NCBI RefSeq assembly: GCF_001280565.1
Contig: NZ_LGRO01000001.1
Span: forward strand, 2,852,001 to 2,916,000
DNA: 64,000 nucleotides
From: Sulfobacillus thermosulfidooxidans
GTDB taxonomy: Bacteria > Bacillota > Sulfobacillia > Sulfobacillales > Sulfobacillaceae
Reading direction: 5' to 3'
Shown: positions 18,591 to 27,034 of the stretch, in pieces
Layout: every line of letters starts with the position of its first letter
Position numbering within the stretch: position 1 is the first letter of the stretch
Position numbers and translations under genes: made by a program
Notes under the pieces: model-generated
What the model was told of the DNA's origin: nothing
Databases searched by the model: none
What the model saw: only the letters and a program-made list of their open reading frames with translations

Positions 18591-20190
18591 AACAAAATCG
18601 CGGGTCATTGTAATGGCGACAATCTTGTCATTGTCACTGCTTGCCGCTGGATGCGGATCCACGTCAACAACGTCGTCATCTTCTCCAAGCGGCGGGACGA
18701 GCAATGGCAAGTTAATTATTGGTTACGAAGCGGATGCAACAAGCCTTGACCCGGGGCAAGTCACCGATATCAATTCTGGACAAGTTCTTAATCAGATGTA
18801 CGATACACTTGTTCAGTATAATTCTCAAGGACAGCTCATTCCCGATTTGGCCACATCGTGGTCGTCATCTCCGAATCATCTTCAATATACATTTACGTTA
18901 CGTAAAGGTGTTCGATTTTCTAATGGCGATCCATTGACTCCCGCCAGTGTTGTCTATTCATTTGAACGGATGTTGAATCCTCAAAATCCAGGATATAAAT
19001 ACGGCCCTTATCCATTTGGCGCATTTTTCTATGGGGATATCTCAAATGTCACCGCGGATGGCAACGATAAAGTAATTTTTAGTCTGAAACAGCCAGAAGC
19101 CTCATTTCTTCAAAGTTTAACCGTCCTTACTGGCGCCATTGTGGATCCGAAGGTCGCTCTCCAAGATGGAAAAACTTTTTCGTTGCATGGCGCTGGAACA
19201 GGACCATACATGCTGGAGTCATGGCAAAGAGGGCAACAACTTGTCTTAAAACCCAATCCTTATTATTGGGGACCAAAACCCCAGTTATCCAAAGTTGTTT
19301 TTGTCCCTATTGTTCAATCATCAGAACGTGCGACCGACCTCGAATCCGGTTCGGTGAATATGGTGGTCAATCCTGCTCCCGTGGATTTGTCACAAATTCG
19401 TGCGGCGGGTGATGTAGTGCAAATGCAAGCTGGTCCGCATATTTGGTGGATTGGGATGAATCTGTTACAAGCACCCTTTTCCTCCGTTAAAGTTCGTCAA
19501 GCGTTGAATTATGCGATTAATCGTACAGCGATCACCAAAAATATCTTGTACGGCACCGGAATTCCAGCCGATCAACCCTTGTCACCGGATCAAATGGGAT
19601 ACAATCCTCATGTCAATCCCTATCATTATAATCCGCAAAAAGCCAAACAACTTTTAGCAGAAGCGGGATATCCCAATGGCTTCACAGCTACACTACTAGT
19701 TCCGACTTCAGGATCCGGTATGCAAAATCCCGTATCCATGGCGACAGCCATTCAGGGTGAATTAGCTCAGATTGGAGTAAAAATTAACATTGAACAAATC
19801 GATTGGGGTACATTTTTAAATAAAATTGCGGAAGGAGCAAAAGCGGCGAATCTCCAAATGTGGGAATTGTCGTGGATGGACTCTGCTGTCGATCCGTCTT
19901 TGGTCTTAAATCCTTTGCTGGCTTCCTCGTCATGGCCCCCGGGATTTAATACGGGCTTCTATAAAGATCCTCGGGTCGATGCCTTGCTGCAAGAAGCGGA
20001 ATTAACACCTTCCGATAGCGAACGGGCAAAATTGTATCAAGAAGCCGAAGCGCTAATCAATCACGATGCCCCATGGATTTTTGTGGACCACGCTAAAGCG
20101 GTTGTGGCTTATTCCCCTTCCGTAAAAGGATTTCACCTTAATCCGACATTTCCGTTCTACATTAATCTGCGCGGAGTCTCTATGAAATAG
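18580..20190 (+). CDS. Peptide-type ABC transporter substrate-binding lipoprotein
   Basis: 536 residues from ATG 18580, where the lipoprotein signal begins (charged KTKSR, hydrophobic LSLSLLAAGC with Cys as lipid anchor). The longer open frame would place this signal internally. The mature protein matches the SBP_bac_5 family: LIIGYEADATSLDPGQ, YTFTLRKGVRFSNGDPLT, VRQALNYAINRTAI. It captures oligopeptides or related solutes outside the membrane for the two permeases that follow 19 bases on. Confidence 0.9.
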   Translation: MDVKTKSRVIVMATILSLSLLAAGCGSTSTTSSSSPSGGTSNGKLIIGYEADATSLDPGQVTDINSGQVLNQMYDTLVQYNSQGQLIPDLATSWSSSPNHLQYTFTLRKGVRFSNGDPLTPASVVYSFERMLNPQNPGYKYGPYPFGAFFYGDISNVTADGNDKVIFSLKQPEASFLQSLTVLTGAIVDPKVALQDGKTFSLHGAGTGPYMLESWQRGQQLVLKPNPYYWGPKPQLSKVVFVPIVQSSERATDLESGSVNMVVNPAPVDLSQIRAAGDVVQMQAGPHIWWIGMNLLQAPFSSVKVRQALNYAINRTAITKNILYGTGIPADQPLSPDQMGYNPHVNPYHYNPQKAKQLLAEAGYPNGFTATLLVPTSGSGMQNPVSMATAIQGELAQIGVKINIEQIDWGTFLNKIAEGAKAANLQMWELSWMDSAVDPSLVLNPLLASSSWPPGFNTGFYKDPRVDALLQEAELTPSDSERAKLYQEAEALINHDAPWIFVDHAKAVVAYSPSVKGFHLNPTFPFYINLRGVSMK

Positions 20191-20209
20191 CGGAAAGAGG
20201 TGAGAAGGC

Positions 20210-21163
20210 ATGGCTCAATTTTTAATTCGTCGCTTTCTCTTGTTGATTCCTGTGATGTTTGGCGTCACCGTCCTGATCTTTTTGGCACTCCATTTGGCCC
20301 CCGGTAATCCGGCGCAATTATTACTCGGTCCCATGGCGACGCCGAGTCAGCTTCATGCGATAACGGTCCAATTGGGATTGAACCAACCTTGGCCTGTGCA
20401 ATATAGCAAATGGGTAATTGATTTGCTGAGAGGAAATATGGGCCAATCGATTCAACTACATGAGGCCGTAACTCCCCTAGTGTTTGCAAAATTGAAAAAC
20501 ACCTTGATTTTAGCGAGTGGCGCGTTTGTCTTATCCTCAGTTGTCGGAATCAGTGTGGGCGTGATAGCGGGAATTAAGGAAAACTCGTGGATTGACGTGA
20601 TGGCGAATGTAGCCAGTTTTACCGGACTGAGCGTACCGGTATTTTGGCTGGGATTAGTGGCGATTTTGATTTTCGGCTTAAAGTTACACTGGTTTCCCGT
20701 TACGGGCATGTATGCGTTGGGAACGTCGGGATCATTGGGACAATTGCTGAGTCATTTAGTGCTTCCTGCCGCCACCTTAGCGGTGGCGCCAGGGGCCGTG
20801 ATTGCGCAACTCACCCGAGTGGCCATCATTGAAGAAAGGCACCAACTTTATGTGAGAACAGCCATCGCTAAGGGCCTGAGCGTTAATAAAGCGGCCGTTC
20901 GTCATGCTCTCCGGAATGCATGGATTCCCATTGTTACCACGTTGGGATTAGAAGTGAACTATTTAATTGGAGGAGATGTGTTGGTCGAGAATATCTTTAA
21001 TTGGCCTGGAATCGGTCAGTTGTTGGTGCAGTCCGTTTTAGCCAGGGATTATCCAACGATTCTAGGTGCGTCTGTTGTATTGGCTACGATATTCGTTCTT
21101 GTCAACTTTGCGATTGACGCGGTTTACCCGTTAATTGATCCCCGGGTGAAAGCCAATGGCTAA
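20210..21163 (+). CDS. Peptide-type ABC transporter permease, DppB-like
   Basis: 317 residues. The N-terminus (FLIRRFLLLIPVMFGVTVLIF, shown by RRFLLLIPVMFGV) and LNQPWPVQYSKWV are hallmarks of DppB/OppB. Six membrane segments; the ATPase-docking EAA loop is around AIAKGLSVNKAAVRHALRNA. It forms a heterodimer with the next gene product, whose start overlaps its end by 8 bases. Confidence 0.9.
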   Translation: MAQFLIRRFLLLIPVMFGVTVLIFLALHLAPGNPAQLLLGPMATPSQLHAITVQLGLNQPWPVQYSKWVIDLLRGNMGQSIQLHEAVTPLVFAKLKNTLILASGAFVLSSVVGISVGVIAGIKENSWIDVMANVASFTGLSVPVFWLGLVAILIFGLKLHWFPVTGMYALGTSGSLGQLLSHLVLPAATLAVAPGAVIAQLTRVAIIEERHQLYVRTAIAKGLSVNKAAVRHALRNAWIPIVTTLGLEVNYLIGGDVLVENIFNWPGIGQLLVQSVLARDYPTILGASVVLATIFVLVNFAIDAVYPLIDPRVKANG

Positions 21164-22040
21164 TGGACTAGAAGTGAGTAATATTCCCGAAACGACCTTA
21201 CTAGAACAGGAAACAACATCGGCACGGCGTATTCGGCGGAATGGATATTTCGTGGTCGGGAGCAGTATCGTGGTGATTCTCATCCTGCTCAGCATTTTAG
21301 CGCCTTGGATTAGCCATATAAATCCCAATATCACAGAATTGAGTGCACCGTTACTGCCTGTAGGAACTCCGCATCACTGGTTGGGCACGGATCAACTAGG
21401 CCGTGACCAGTGGACACGTGTTCTCTATGGGGGACGAACCACTTTGTTATCGGGAATCTTGGCATCCGCTATCTCAACTTTTGTGGGGGTTATCATGGGT
21501 GTTATTGCCGGATATTCCGGTTGGATTGTTGACACGGTCATCATGCGTTCGATGGACATTCTGATGAGTTTTCCGTTCATTTTGCTCGCCATCTTAATTG
21601 TTGCCTTTTGGGGGCCATCCACATTTCATGCATTGTTGGCGATCGCGGTGGCAAATGTTCCGTTTTTTGCCCGGCTGATTCGTTCAGAAGTCTTAAAGGT
21701 TAAAGAACTCGAGTTTGTTACCGCGTCTGTAGCCATTGGTGCTACGCAATGGAGGATAATATTTCGGCACGTGTTTCCGATGTTAGTCCCTTATATTATT
21801 TCCACTTTGTTTATGAATGTCGGTTTTATGATAAGTCAAACAAGCGCTCTGAGTTTTCTCGGATTTGGAACGCAACCGCCAACCGCTGAATGGGGGGCCA
21901 TGTTGGCCGAGGCACAAACCTATTTGTCTGTGCGGCCGGGTGTTGCCATTGTTCCAGGTATTGCTATCGTAATCGCTGTGGTGGGATTCAATTTACTCGG
22001 TTTGGGTTTAAAACAACTTCTTTATTCCTCTCATTCTTAA
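21156..22040 (+). CDS. Peptide-type ABC transporter permease, DppC-like
   Basis: 294 residues, ATG 21156 overlapping the DppB-like gene. Typical DppC features: N-terminal membrane segment, HWLGTDQLGRDQWTRVLYGG, and the EAA loop ATQWRIIFRHVFPMLVPYI. The matching ATPase genes (DppD/DppF) do not follow; the next 600 bases hold only decayed sequence, so ATPases must come from elsewhere in the genome or were lost. Confidence 0.9.
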   Translation: MANGLEVSNIPETTLLEQETTSARRIRRNGYFVVGSSIVVILILLSILAPWISHINPNITELSAPLLPVGTPHHWLGTDQLGRDQWTRVLYGGRTTLLSGILASAISTFVGVIMGVIAGYSGWIVDTVIMRSMDILMSFPFILLAILIVAFWGPSTFHALLAIAVANVPFFARLIRSEVLKVKELEFVTASVAIGATQWRIIFRHVFPMLVPYIISTLFMNVGFMISQTSALSFLGFGTQPPTAEWGAMLAEAQTYLSVRPGVAIVPGIAIVIAVVGFNLLGLGLKQLLYSSHS

Positions 22041-22244
22041 AAGAACTTAAGGCGCATTGTAAAGGGGGGGGTCTTTCGATAGCTCCGAGATGATTAGGCA
22101 GTCACTTCGTGAAAATTTATCAATGTGGTATTGCGCGCCCCACTGTCATATTGACGCGGGGCGAATTTACGAGTTGTATGAGGTTTTTATTCCTGCCCAA
22201 AGCCCTTTGTTTTGAAGAAGCTTGTGTGGGAGTAAAAGAAATAA

Positions 22245-22525
22245 CTAAGCAGAGAGAGTCCCATGATTTGGACATTTGGTCACTGTCTCTTGGTTTGTGA
22301 CTTCATCCTGAGATATTCCAACAAATCTTTGAGATGGGTCAATAGTCTTATCGACGGCGGTATTTAACGCCTGGTCCGTTTCGATGAACTGAATAAAACC
22401 CAATTCGGTTTTCTATGTTGCCGGGTAAAATGTTGAAATTCCTTTCCGTTCTTCTGTAAAGGGGTTACCAATAGATATAAGTCTTCTGAAGTGCGTAATA
22501 AGTAATCAGATGAGGGAAGGAACAT
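22245..22525 (-). pseudogene. Small gene broken by a frameshift
   Basis: From ATG 22525 (minus) the frame reads MFLPSSDYLLRTSEDLYLLV and on to FQHFTRQH, then runs out of sense. After a shift at an AGAAAA run it continues as KTELGFIQFIETDQALNTAV, IDPSQRFVGISQDE, to a TAG at 22245. Joined, this is ~93 residues with even protein character, so a single frameshift in a small real gene is likely. The layout recalls SseB-like domains but I would not name it. The plus-strand ORF over the same bases is probably its shadow. Confidence 0.4.
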
Positions 22526-22592
22526 CCACGCATGTGAGCACTTCGATGCGGTAAGTCAAGTAATTATTTGGAACACTTAGAGGTGGTTGAGC

Positions 22593-22682
22593 ATGCTGAT
22601 TGAGGAATTGACGTGTGCCACTGAGCAATTAGCACGTCGAAAAACTGCAATAGAGAAATCCCATGACCGCAAAACGTTTTAA
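22593..22682 (+). CDS. Possible 29-aa upstream ORF
   Basis: ATG 22593 follows GAGGTGG at good spacing. It encodes a short charged peptide (MLIEELTCATEQLARRK...) and ends 20 bases inside the next ORF (22663), so the two could be translationally coupled or be one gene split by a frameshift. No family is recognised. Confidence 0.3.
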   Translation: MLIEELTCATEQLARRKTAIEKSHDRKTF

Positions 22683-22920
22683 AGAAAACATTAACACGGT
22701 TATTCAGAATGTTGATACCATAGAAAACATTGTCAAGGCCGGTAACATTGCCATTGAATCGGCTCTTATGGCTATCTGCGTTGAAGCTAGCGATCGTGAC
22801 CGATTGATCCTGGCGTTGAACATGATTTCCAGGAAGATTTCCGACAACTACATTTCGCCGAATACTTTGTCGGAATTGCGGACATGCGAAACACTTCGAA
22901 AAGAATATCCTGTTTCTTGA
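22663..22920 (+). CDS. Hypothetical 85-aa helical protein
   Basis: 85 residues, start ATG 22663 with weak AGAG upstream. The sequence is predicted largely helical (FKENINTVIQNVDTIENIVK, RDRLILALNMISRKISDNY) and soluble. No motif or family is recognised. It overlaps the preceding small ORF by 20 bases and sits in a stretch of gene debris next to an insertion sequence, so it may itself be a remnant. Confidence 0.4.
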   Translation: MTAKRFKENINTVIQNVDTIENIVKAGNIAIESALMAICVEASDRDRLILALNMISRKISDNYISPNTLSELRTCETLRKEYPVS

Positions 22921-23098
22921 AATAATAGATCCCGTTTCCTAAGGTCTATCCTAGAAATTGGAGTGACTTTCAATCCTTGCCTTCCATAATAAATAAGAAA
23001 GCAATGATGAGGCTCATGTCGGAACATCAGCAAGCCTTAAAAAAACTGCAATCATGAGGTTATTGAGTCTTGTCGTCATGATGAAACGAGGCTACAGG

Positions 23099-23185
23099 CT
23101 ATTTTGGGGGGAGAAGGAATGTTAAGGACCCGGCTTCGATCCAATGATATTTAGCCCATCTTTGACTGCCGTATTCTAACTCCTC
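23099..23185 (-). pseudogene. C-terminal part of gene split by IS
   Basis: Minus-strand codons directly outside the left IS end read EELEYGSQRWAKYHWIEAGS then LTFLLPPK and a TAG at 23099. They continue exactly in frame the 123-codon gene part that stops at the right IS end (24980). Together they give a 151-residue protein. The fragment has no start of its own. Confidence 0.65.
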
Positions 23186-24979
23186 TTCCGCACGTGATGG
23201 GTGAAAGCCGTGGAATTTATCCCGAGGGTCTAGGGGGCACCTGCGTGTAAATCGTGTCCGTAAAACCTAATGCGGCCAAAATGGCCGCCACCGATTGGGT
23301 ATGAACCGCCGGAACAAAGAGTTGACGAGTCTGGGCATCCAGCGGCACGACAATCAGTCCGCGCAGATGATGTAACACCTCCTGCCCGGTGGGCCGCGCC
23401 AACAGACCGCGAGTCGGCGTGGGAAGGGGCGGGGCCTGCCGGGCCCGACGTTCGATGAGACTGAGCACCAAGGCGGCGAGCAAGAGCACATAACCTAGGG
23501 CTTCCACCCGTTCCGGCTTTTGCACATAGAGCGCATCCACAAAGGCCGGGTCTTTTAAAAAGCGAAAACGGTGTTCGATGACCGTCTGGCCTTTGTATTC
23601 TTCGAGTAATCGGCGGGCATCAAAGGAGGAGGCCGGCAGATTGGTGATTAAGACAAACGTCGCCGCCCGGTCCTGTGCCGCCTGCACGCGTTGCGCATCG
23701 ACTGCCCCAATGGTGGGATGGACCCGGTATACCGTGGTGGTAGCCGGTTCGGGGGCATCGTGGCGGGGACGCCCGCGGGTTGTGCGTTTGGGGACCTGCG
23801 TTTCCGCGACAACCGTCGCCTCGACATGATGCCATTGGGCGGTGGCCCGCCAAGCGGCCACGGCCGCTTCGGCATCATGAGCACAGGCAAACACGGTCTC
23901 CGCGAGGCGAGTCGCCGCCCGGGTTAACTGGTTATGGGCCCGTTCGACCTGGCGGGCGATGGTGTGAGCTTTCCGCTCAGCTAGATGATCGGAGCGATAA
24001 ACCACGAGCCGATAGGATCGGCCCTCAATTTCGCCGGTCTGTTCTGCGGCCGCGTAGGTGGCCGCATCGGCCCGCTCCCCGATTTTGCCGAGGGGAACCC
24101 AGGCGTTGGCCGCCAAGGCGGCCGTCTTCGCATCGTGCGCGGCTCGAAATGTCTCCGGACAACGCGAGAGAAAGCGGAGTGAACGGTCAGCCATTGCCTT
24201 TAAGTTAGGACCTGTGATGAGAGCGGAATCGGCCACGTAGACCAGTTGTTGCAGTTGCTGAGGCGAAAAGTAATCGTCTAAGGCCGCAATCATCTCGGCA
24301 TTGAGGGTTTTATCACTCAGATTCCCGTCTTGCACCGTGCCTACCACCGGAATGCCTTCTCGGGTCCCCAACAGCGTCAGGAGAATTTGACGCAGATCGG
24401 GACGATGATCCTTGGAATGGCCATAGGTGGGATGCACTCCGGTCTCGGATCCGGTGTCCGGATACGTGCCATAGACCGAGCGGGTCGTACTATCCCAGTG
24501 GACAAACACCGGACTATCGGGCGTCCACACGTGGTCGTGCAAGAGCGCTCGCGTTGCAACGGCACTGAAGACGGTGGCGCCACCGGCGGCGGCAACTTTA
24601 TCCAGAGCCCGTCCGAGGGCATCATCCGTAAAATCGGCCGCGGTGCGGCCGGATCCAAACAACAAGGGCACATCGGTTAACTGCAATGGCTCGTGGACGC
24701 GATACAGAGGTCGACGAGCGGTCAGCAAATTGACGACGAGCGCGAAAATCCGTTCGCCGGGCGACAGGTGGCAACGCTGCGAATCCCACGCAACGGTCTG
24801 ATTTATGGCCTCGACGAATCCAATTTCTTCACAGAGGGCTCGGATGACCGGTCCAGCCCCCACAACAACGGGTGTCGGCATGGGTGTGTTCATAAGAGAT
24901 TACTTCGCCATGCGACACACAATCTCCTTTGCGATCAGCCCAAAAAAAATAATTTTTTTTGTTCCCGCCACGTGCGGAA
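23186..24979 (-). mobile_element. IS1634-type (IS4 superfamily) insertion sequence, 1794 bp
   Basis: Ends are imperfect inverted repeats: TTCCGCACGTGATGGG (23186) and, on the other strand from 24979, TTCCGCACGTGGCGGG; 11 identical bases followed by a partly matching stretch. It carries one transposase gene and is clearly richer in GC than its surroundings, a sign of transfer. No target-site duplication is visible (CTCCTC left, AGTAAG right). It interrupts a small gene. Confidence 0.75.
23217..24893 (-). CDS. IS1634-type DDE transposase
   Basis: 558 residues, intact. DDE-type catalytic positions can be read as the first Asp in VFVHWDSTTRSVYG, the second in LVYVADSALITG, and the Glu in the C-terminal YKGQTVIEHRFRFLKDP block that is typical of IS1634/IS4-superfamily transposases. 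The start ATG is 86 bases inside the right IS end, the stop 31 bases inside the left end. The frame is unbroken, so the element may still be active. Confidence 0.85.
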   Translation of the reverse strand: MNTPMPTPVVVGAGPVIRALCEEIGFVEAINQTVAWDSQRCHLSPGERIFALVVNLLTARRPLYRVHEPLQLTDVPLLFGSGRTAADFTDDALGRALDKVAAAGGATVFSAVATRALLHDHVWTPDSPVFVHWDSTTRSVYGTYPDTGSETGVHPTYGHSKDHRPDLRQILLTLLGTREGIPVVGTVQDGNLSDKTLNAEMIAALDDYFSPQQLQQLVYVADSALITGPNLKAMADRSLRFLSRCPETFRAAHDAKTAALAANAWVPLGKIGERADAATYAAAEQTGEIEGRSYRLVVYRSDHLAERKAHTIARQVERAHNQLTRAATRLAETVFACAHDAEAAVAAWRATAQWHHVEATVVAETQVPKRTTRGRPRHDAPEPATTTVYRVHPTIGAVDAQRVQAAQDRAATFVLITNLPASSFDARRLLEEYKGQTVIEHRFRFLKDPAFVDALYVQKPERVEALGYVLLLAALVLSLIERRARQAPPLPTPTRGLLARPTGQEVLHHLRGLIVVPLDAQTRQLFVPAVHTQSVAAILAALGFTDTIYTQVPPRPSG

Positions 24980-25348
24980 AGTAAGTTCTAACATGTCCTC
25001 GAGAAAGTTCTCCGTGATGATAGCCTCAGCACTCCAAAGATTTTGCGGCATGGGTGGAAACTCTATGACCCAGACAAAGATACGGTTGGGATCAATGTTT
25101 TGTTGCCTAAATGCCACACAAATACTATTTCCAATGGGCGAGACCGTCATGATGGTATAGGCAGGAAGGCCTAATCGACTGTTTGTGGACTCTTGCAGTT
25201 GTTCCAAAACCACCACACACACGGCTTCCACCAAATCGCGCACGGCTGCAATTGTTCTCCTTTTCTCATGTTTTCGAAATAGAAGTTGACCGACTTTGAG
25301 AAGACGGCTGGCTATTTGACTCGATAACTTTCTTTTCTTTTTATGCAC
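24980..25348 (-). pseudogene. N-terminal part of hypothetical gene split by IS
   Basis: Starts at GTG 25348 (HKKKRKLSSQIASRL) and reads 123 codons up to DMLELT at the IS border; the open frame then runs 14 meaningless codons into the IS. The protein part has a basic N-terminus, a helical region and a beta-rich segment (YTIMTVSPIGNSICVAF). Not recognised. Its missing 28 residues lie at 23099-23185. Whether the truncated product is made is unknown. Confidence 0.6.
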
Positions 25349-25503
25349 ACTATGCCCTTTGGGGACAGCAAAGACACAGTCATGTCCCTGTCCTGGCCAC
25401 AGCTGTCAACTAGACATGATCAACAAGGTTAAATGTGGACTGACCCCATGCTATCGTCGGCCTTCCCTTGATTTTTGTGCAAAACGTTATGTGAGATTGA
25501 TGA

Positions 25504-25872
25504 TTAGAGTGATTCGAGAAATTCCAGGCGATTGCCGAACGGATCGAACAAGTAAAACCGTTTAGTTCCGGCGACTGTTTCACCTTCGATGGGATGAATA
25601 CCGGACGCTTCAAGATATTGACGAAATTGGTCGAGATTCTTCACGTAAAAGGCAGGATGGGCTTTAGTGGCAGCGACAAAGTCCTTTTGAATGCCGATAT
25701 GAACTTGCTGAGAGCCACACTGAAACCACATGCCGCCGCGTTTACGAAGAATGTCCGGTTTGGGTATCTCTTGCCATCCTAATATTTGTCCGAAAAACTG
25801 GCGGGCTTCTGCCTCACCGTGTTCGGGAATAGCCAATTGAATGTGATCAATTCCTACAAAAGAAAAAGACAT
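25504..25872 (-). CDS. VOC / glyoxalase-family protein
   Basis: 122 residues from ATG 25872 (AGAGGAAAG upstream). One vicinal-oxygen-chelate unit: VGIDHIQLAIPEHGEAEARQ with the first metal His, GGMWFQCGSQQVHIGI, and the closing FDPFGNRLEFLE with the last Glu ligand. Single-domain VOC proteins dimerise and serve as glyoxalases, dioxygenases or resistance binders; the role here is undetermined. Stands alone. Confidence 0.85.
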   Translation of the reverse strand: MSFSFVGIDHIQLAIPEHGEAEARQFFGQILGWQEIPKPDILRKRGGMWFQCGSQQVHIGIQKDFVAATKAHPAFYVKNLDQFRQYLEASGIHPIEGETVAGTKRFYLFDPFGNRLEFLESL

Positions 25873-26194
25873 AATGCATCTTTCCTCTCATCGACTGACA
25901 GACAATCAAATCTTCAAAAATATTTTAACATTTCATGGAGGATTCTTTGAGAAACTCTAGAATGAAAAAGTAAACTGGCATTGGTGGATGTGTCTGTGTT
26001 TGCCTCTCAGAGGTGTAAGACAACAACACCGATGGAAAGGATAAGGGGAGATAGAATAGAGAGGTATTGAGTGAGGTATTCCAATAAAAAAGCCGTCATG
26101 ATTTGATAGTGAAAATAAAGACTATGACACGGACAAAGATGATAAAAAGATGGAGGATGAATAGATCCCATTGGAAAAGAAAGGTGAACATTCT
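25873..26194. promoter_or_regulatory. Divergent intergenic region before lutABC
   Basis: About 320 AT-rich bases between the divergent VOC and lutA genes, presumably holding both promoters. No clear operator palindrome or regulatory RNA was seen. Confidence 0.35.
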
Positions 26195-27034
26195 TTGAAG
26201 TCGGTCCAGTTATTTGTCACCTGCTTGATTGACATGGTGCGGCCTGAAGCCGCTATTTCTGCGGTGCATGTGTTAGAACGCCGGGGGATTGCTGTCGACT
26301 TTCCCGAAGATCAAACCTGTTGTGGACAATTCAGCTATAATGCCGGTTACGCTCATGAAGCGGCTTTATTAGCCCGCCATTTCATCGAGGTGTTCGAAAA
26401 TAAGAAGAAGGAGCCGTCACAAGACATTGTGGCCTTGTCTGGATCGTGTGCGGCGATGATTCAGCATACCTATCCTGAACTTTTGTATCGAGATGCCTTG
26501 GAGCATGGAGATTCGCCCGACATTGCTCAACAGTGGAAAGAACGGGCGATAACATTGGGCGAACGCACCCATGAATTGAGTCTATGGCTCCATGCCAATG
26601 TACCGAGTGAAGAAAGCTCAGAAGTTAAGGTTAAGACTGCCTATCACATGGGATGTCATATGAGACGCCTTTTAGCTCACAGTGAAGACGCTATGTCTTC
26701 CCTGCGCGATTACGGTATAGAAGGAGTGGAACCCAAAGATGGGGATCAGTGTTGTGGGTTTGGCGGTACTTATAGTTTTACGGAACCCTTGATTTCGACA
26801 GCACTAGCCGATGCCAAATTAGACGCGGTACAGCAGCTGCTTCAGGATCAGAAGAACGAGATTATCTGTCTAACGAGTGCAGACTTGGGCTGCCTTTTGC
26901 ACCTAGAAGGGCGTCTTAGACGCACGTCTTCCTCTTTTCCCGTCTGTCATGTGGCGGAATTGATTGACCTCGCCGATCAAAACCGGTTAACAGTCGACAC
27001 CATAAAAATGCTATACGGAGGGAAGGAACAATAA
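26195..27034 (+). CDS. lutA: Lactate utilisation protein A (Fe-S subunit)
   Basis: 279 residues from TTG 26195, chosen because AAGGTGA lies 7 bases upstream and the protein then starts KSVQLFVTCLIDMVRPEAA as LutA does; an earlier TTG at 26171 is possible. Two CCG-type Cys-rich motifs bind the Fe-S/flavin partner: DQTCCGQFSYNAG, and DQCCGFGGTYSF preceded by YHMGCHMRRL. LutA with LutB and LutC forms the membrane-associated complex that oxidises L-lactate to pyruvate. Its stop abuts the lutB start. Confidence 0.9.
   Translation: MKSVQLFVTCLIDMVRPEAAISAVHVLERRGIAVDFPEDQTCCGQFSYNAGYAHEAALLARHFIEVFENKKKEPSQDIVALSGSCAAMIQHTYPELLYRDALEHGDSPDIAQQWKERAITLGERTHELSLWLHANVPSEESSEVKVKTAYHMGCHMRRLLAHSEDAMSSLRDYGIEGVEPKDGDQCCGFGGTYSFTEPLISTALADAKLDAVQQLLQDQKNEIICLTSADLGCLLHLEGRLRRTSSSFPVCHVAELIDLADQNRLTVDTIKMLYGGKEQ

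Noticed and set aside
23270-24801. Numerous plus- and minus-strand ORFs within the IS
   Set aside because: GC-rich codon bias of the transposase creates open shadow frames; none has a ribosome site or family match.
23180-24985. Target-site duplication of the IS
   Set aside because: Flanking hexamers CTCCTC and AGTAAG do not match directly; the similar TTCTAAC near both ends is at different distances and is probably chance.
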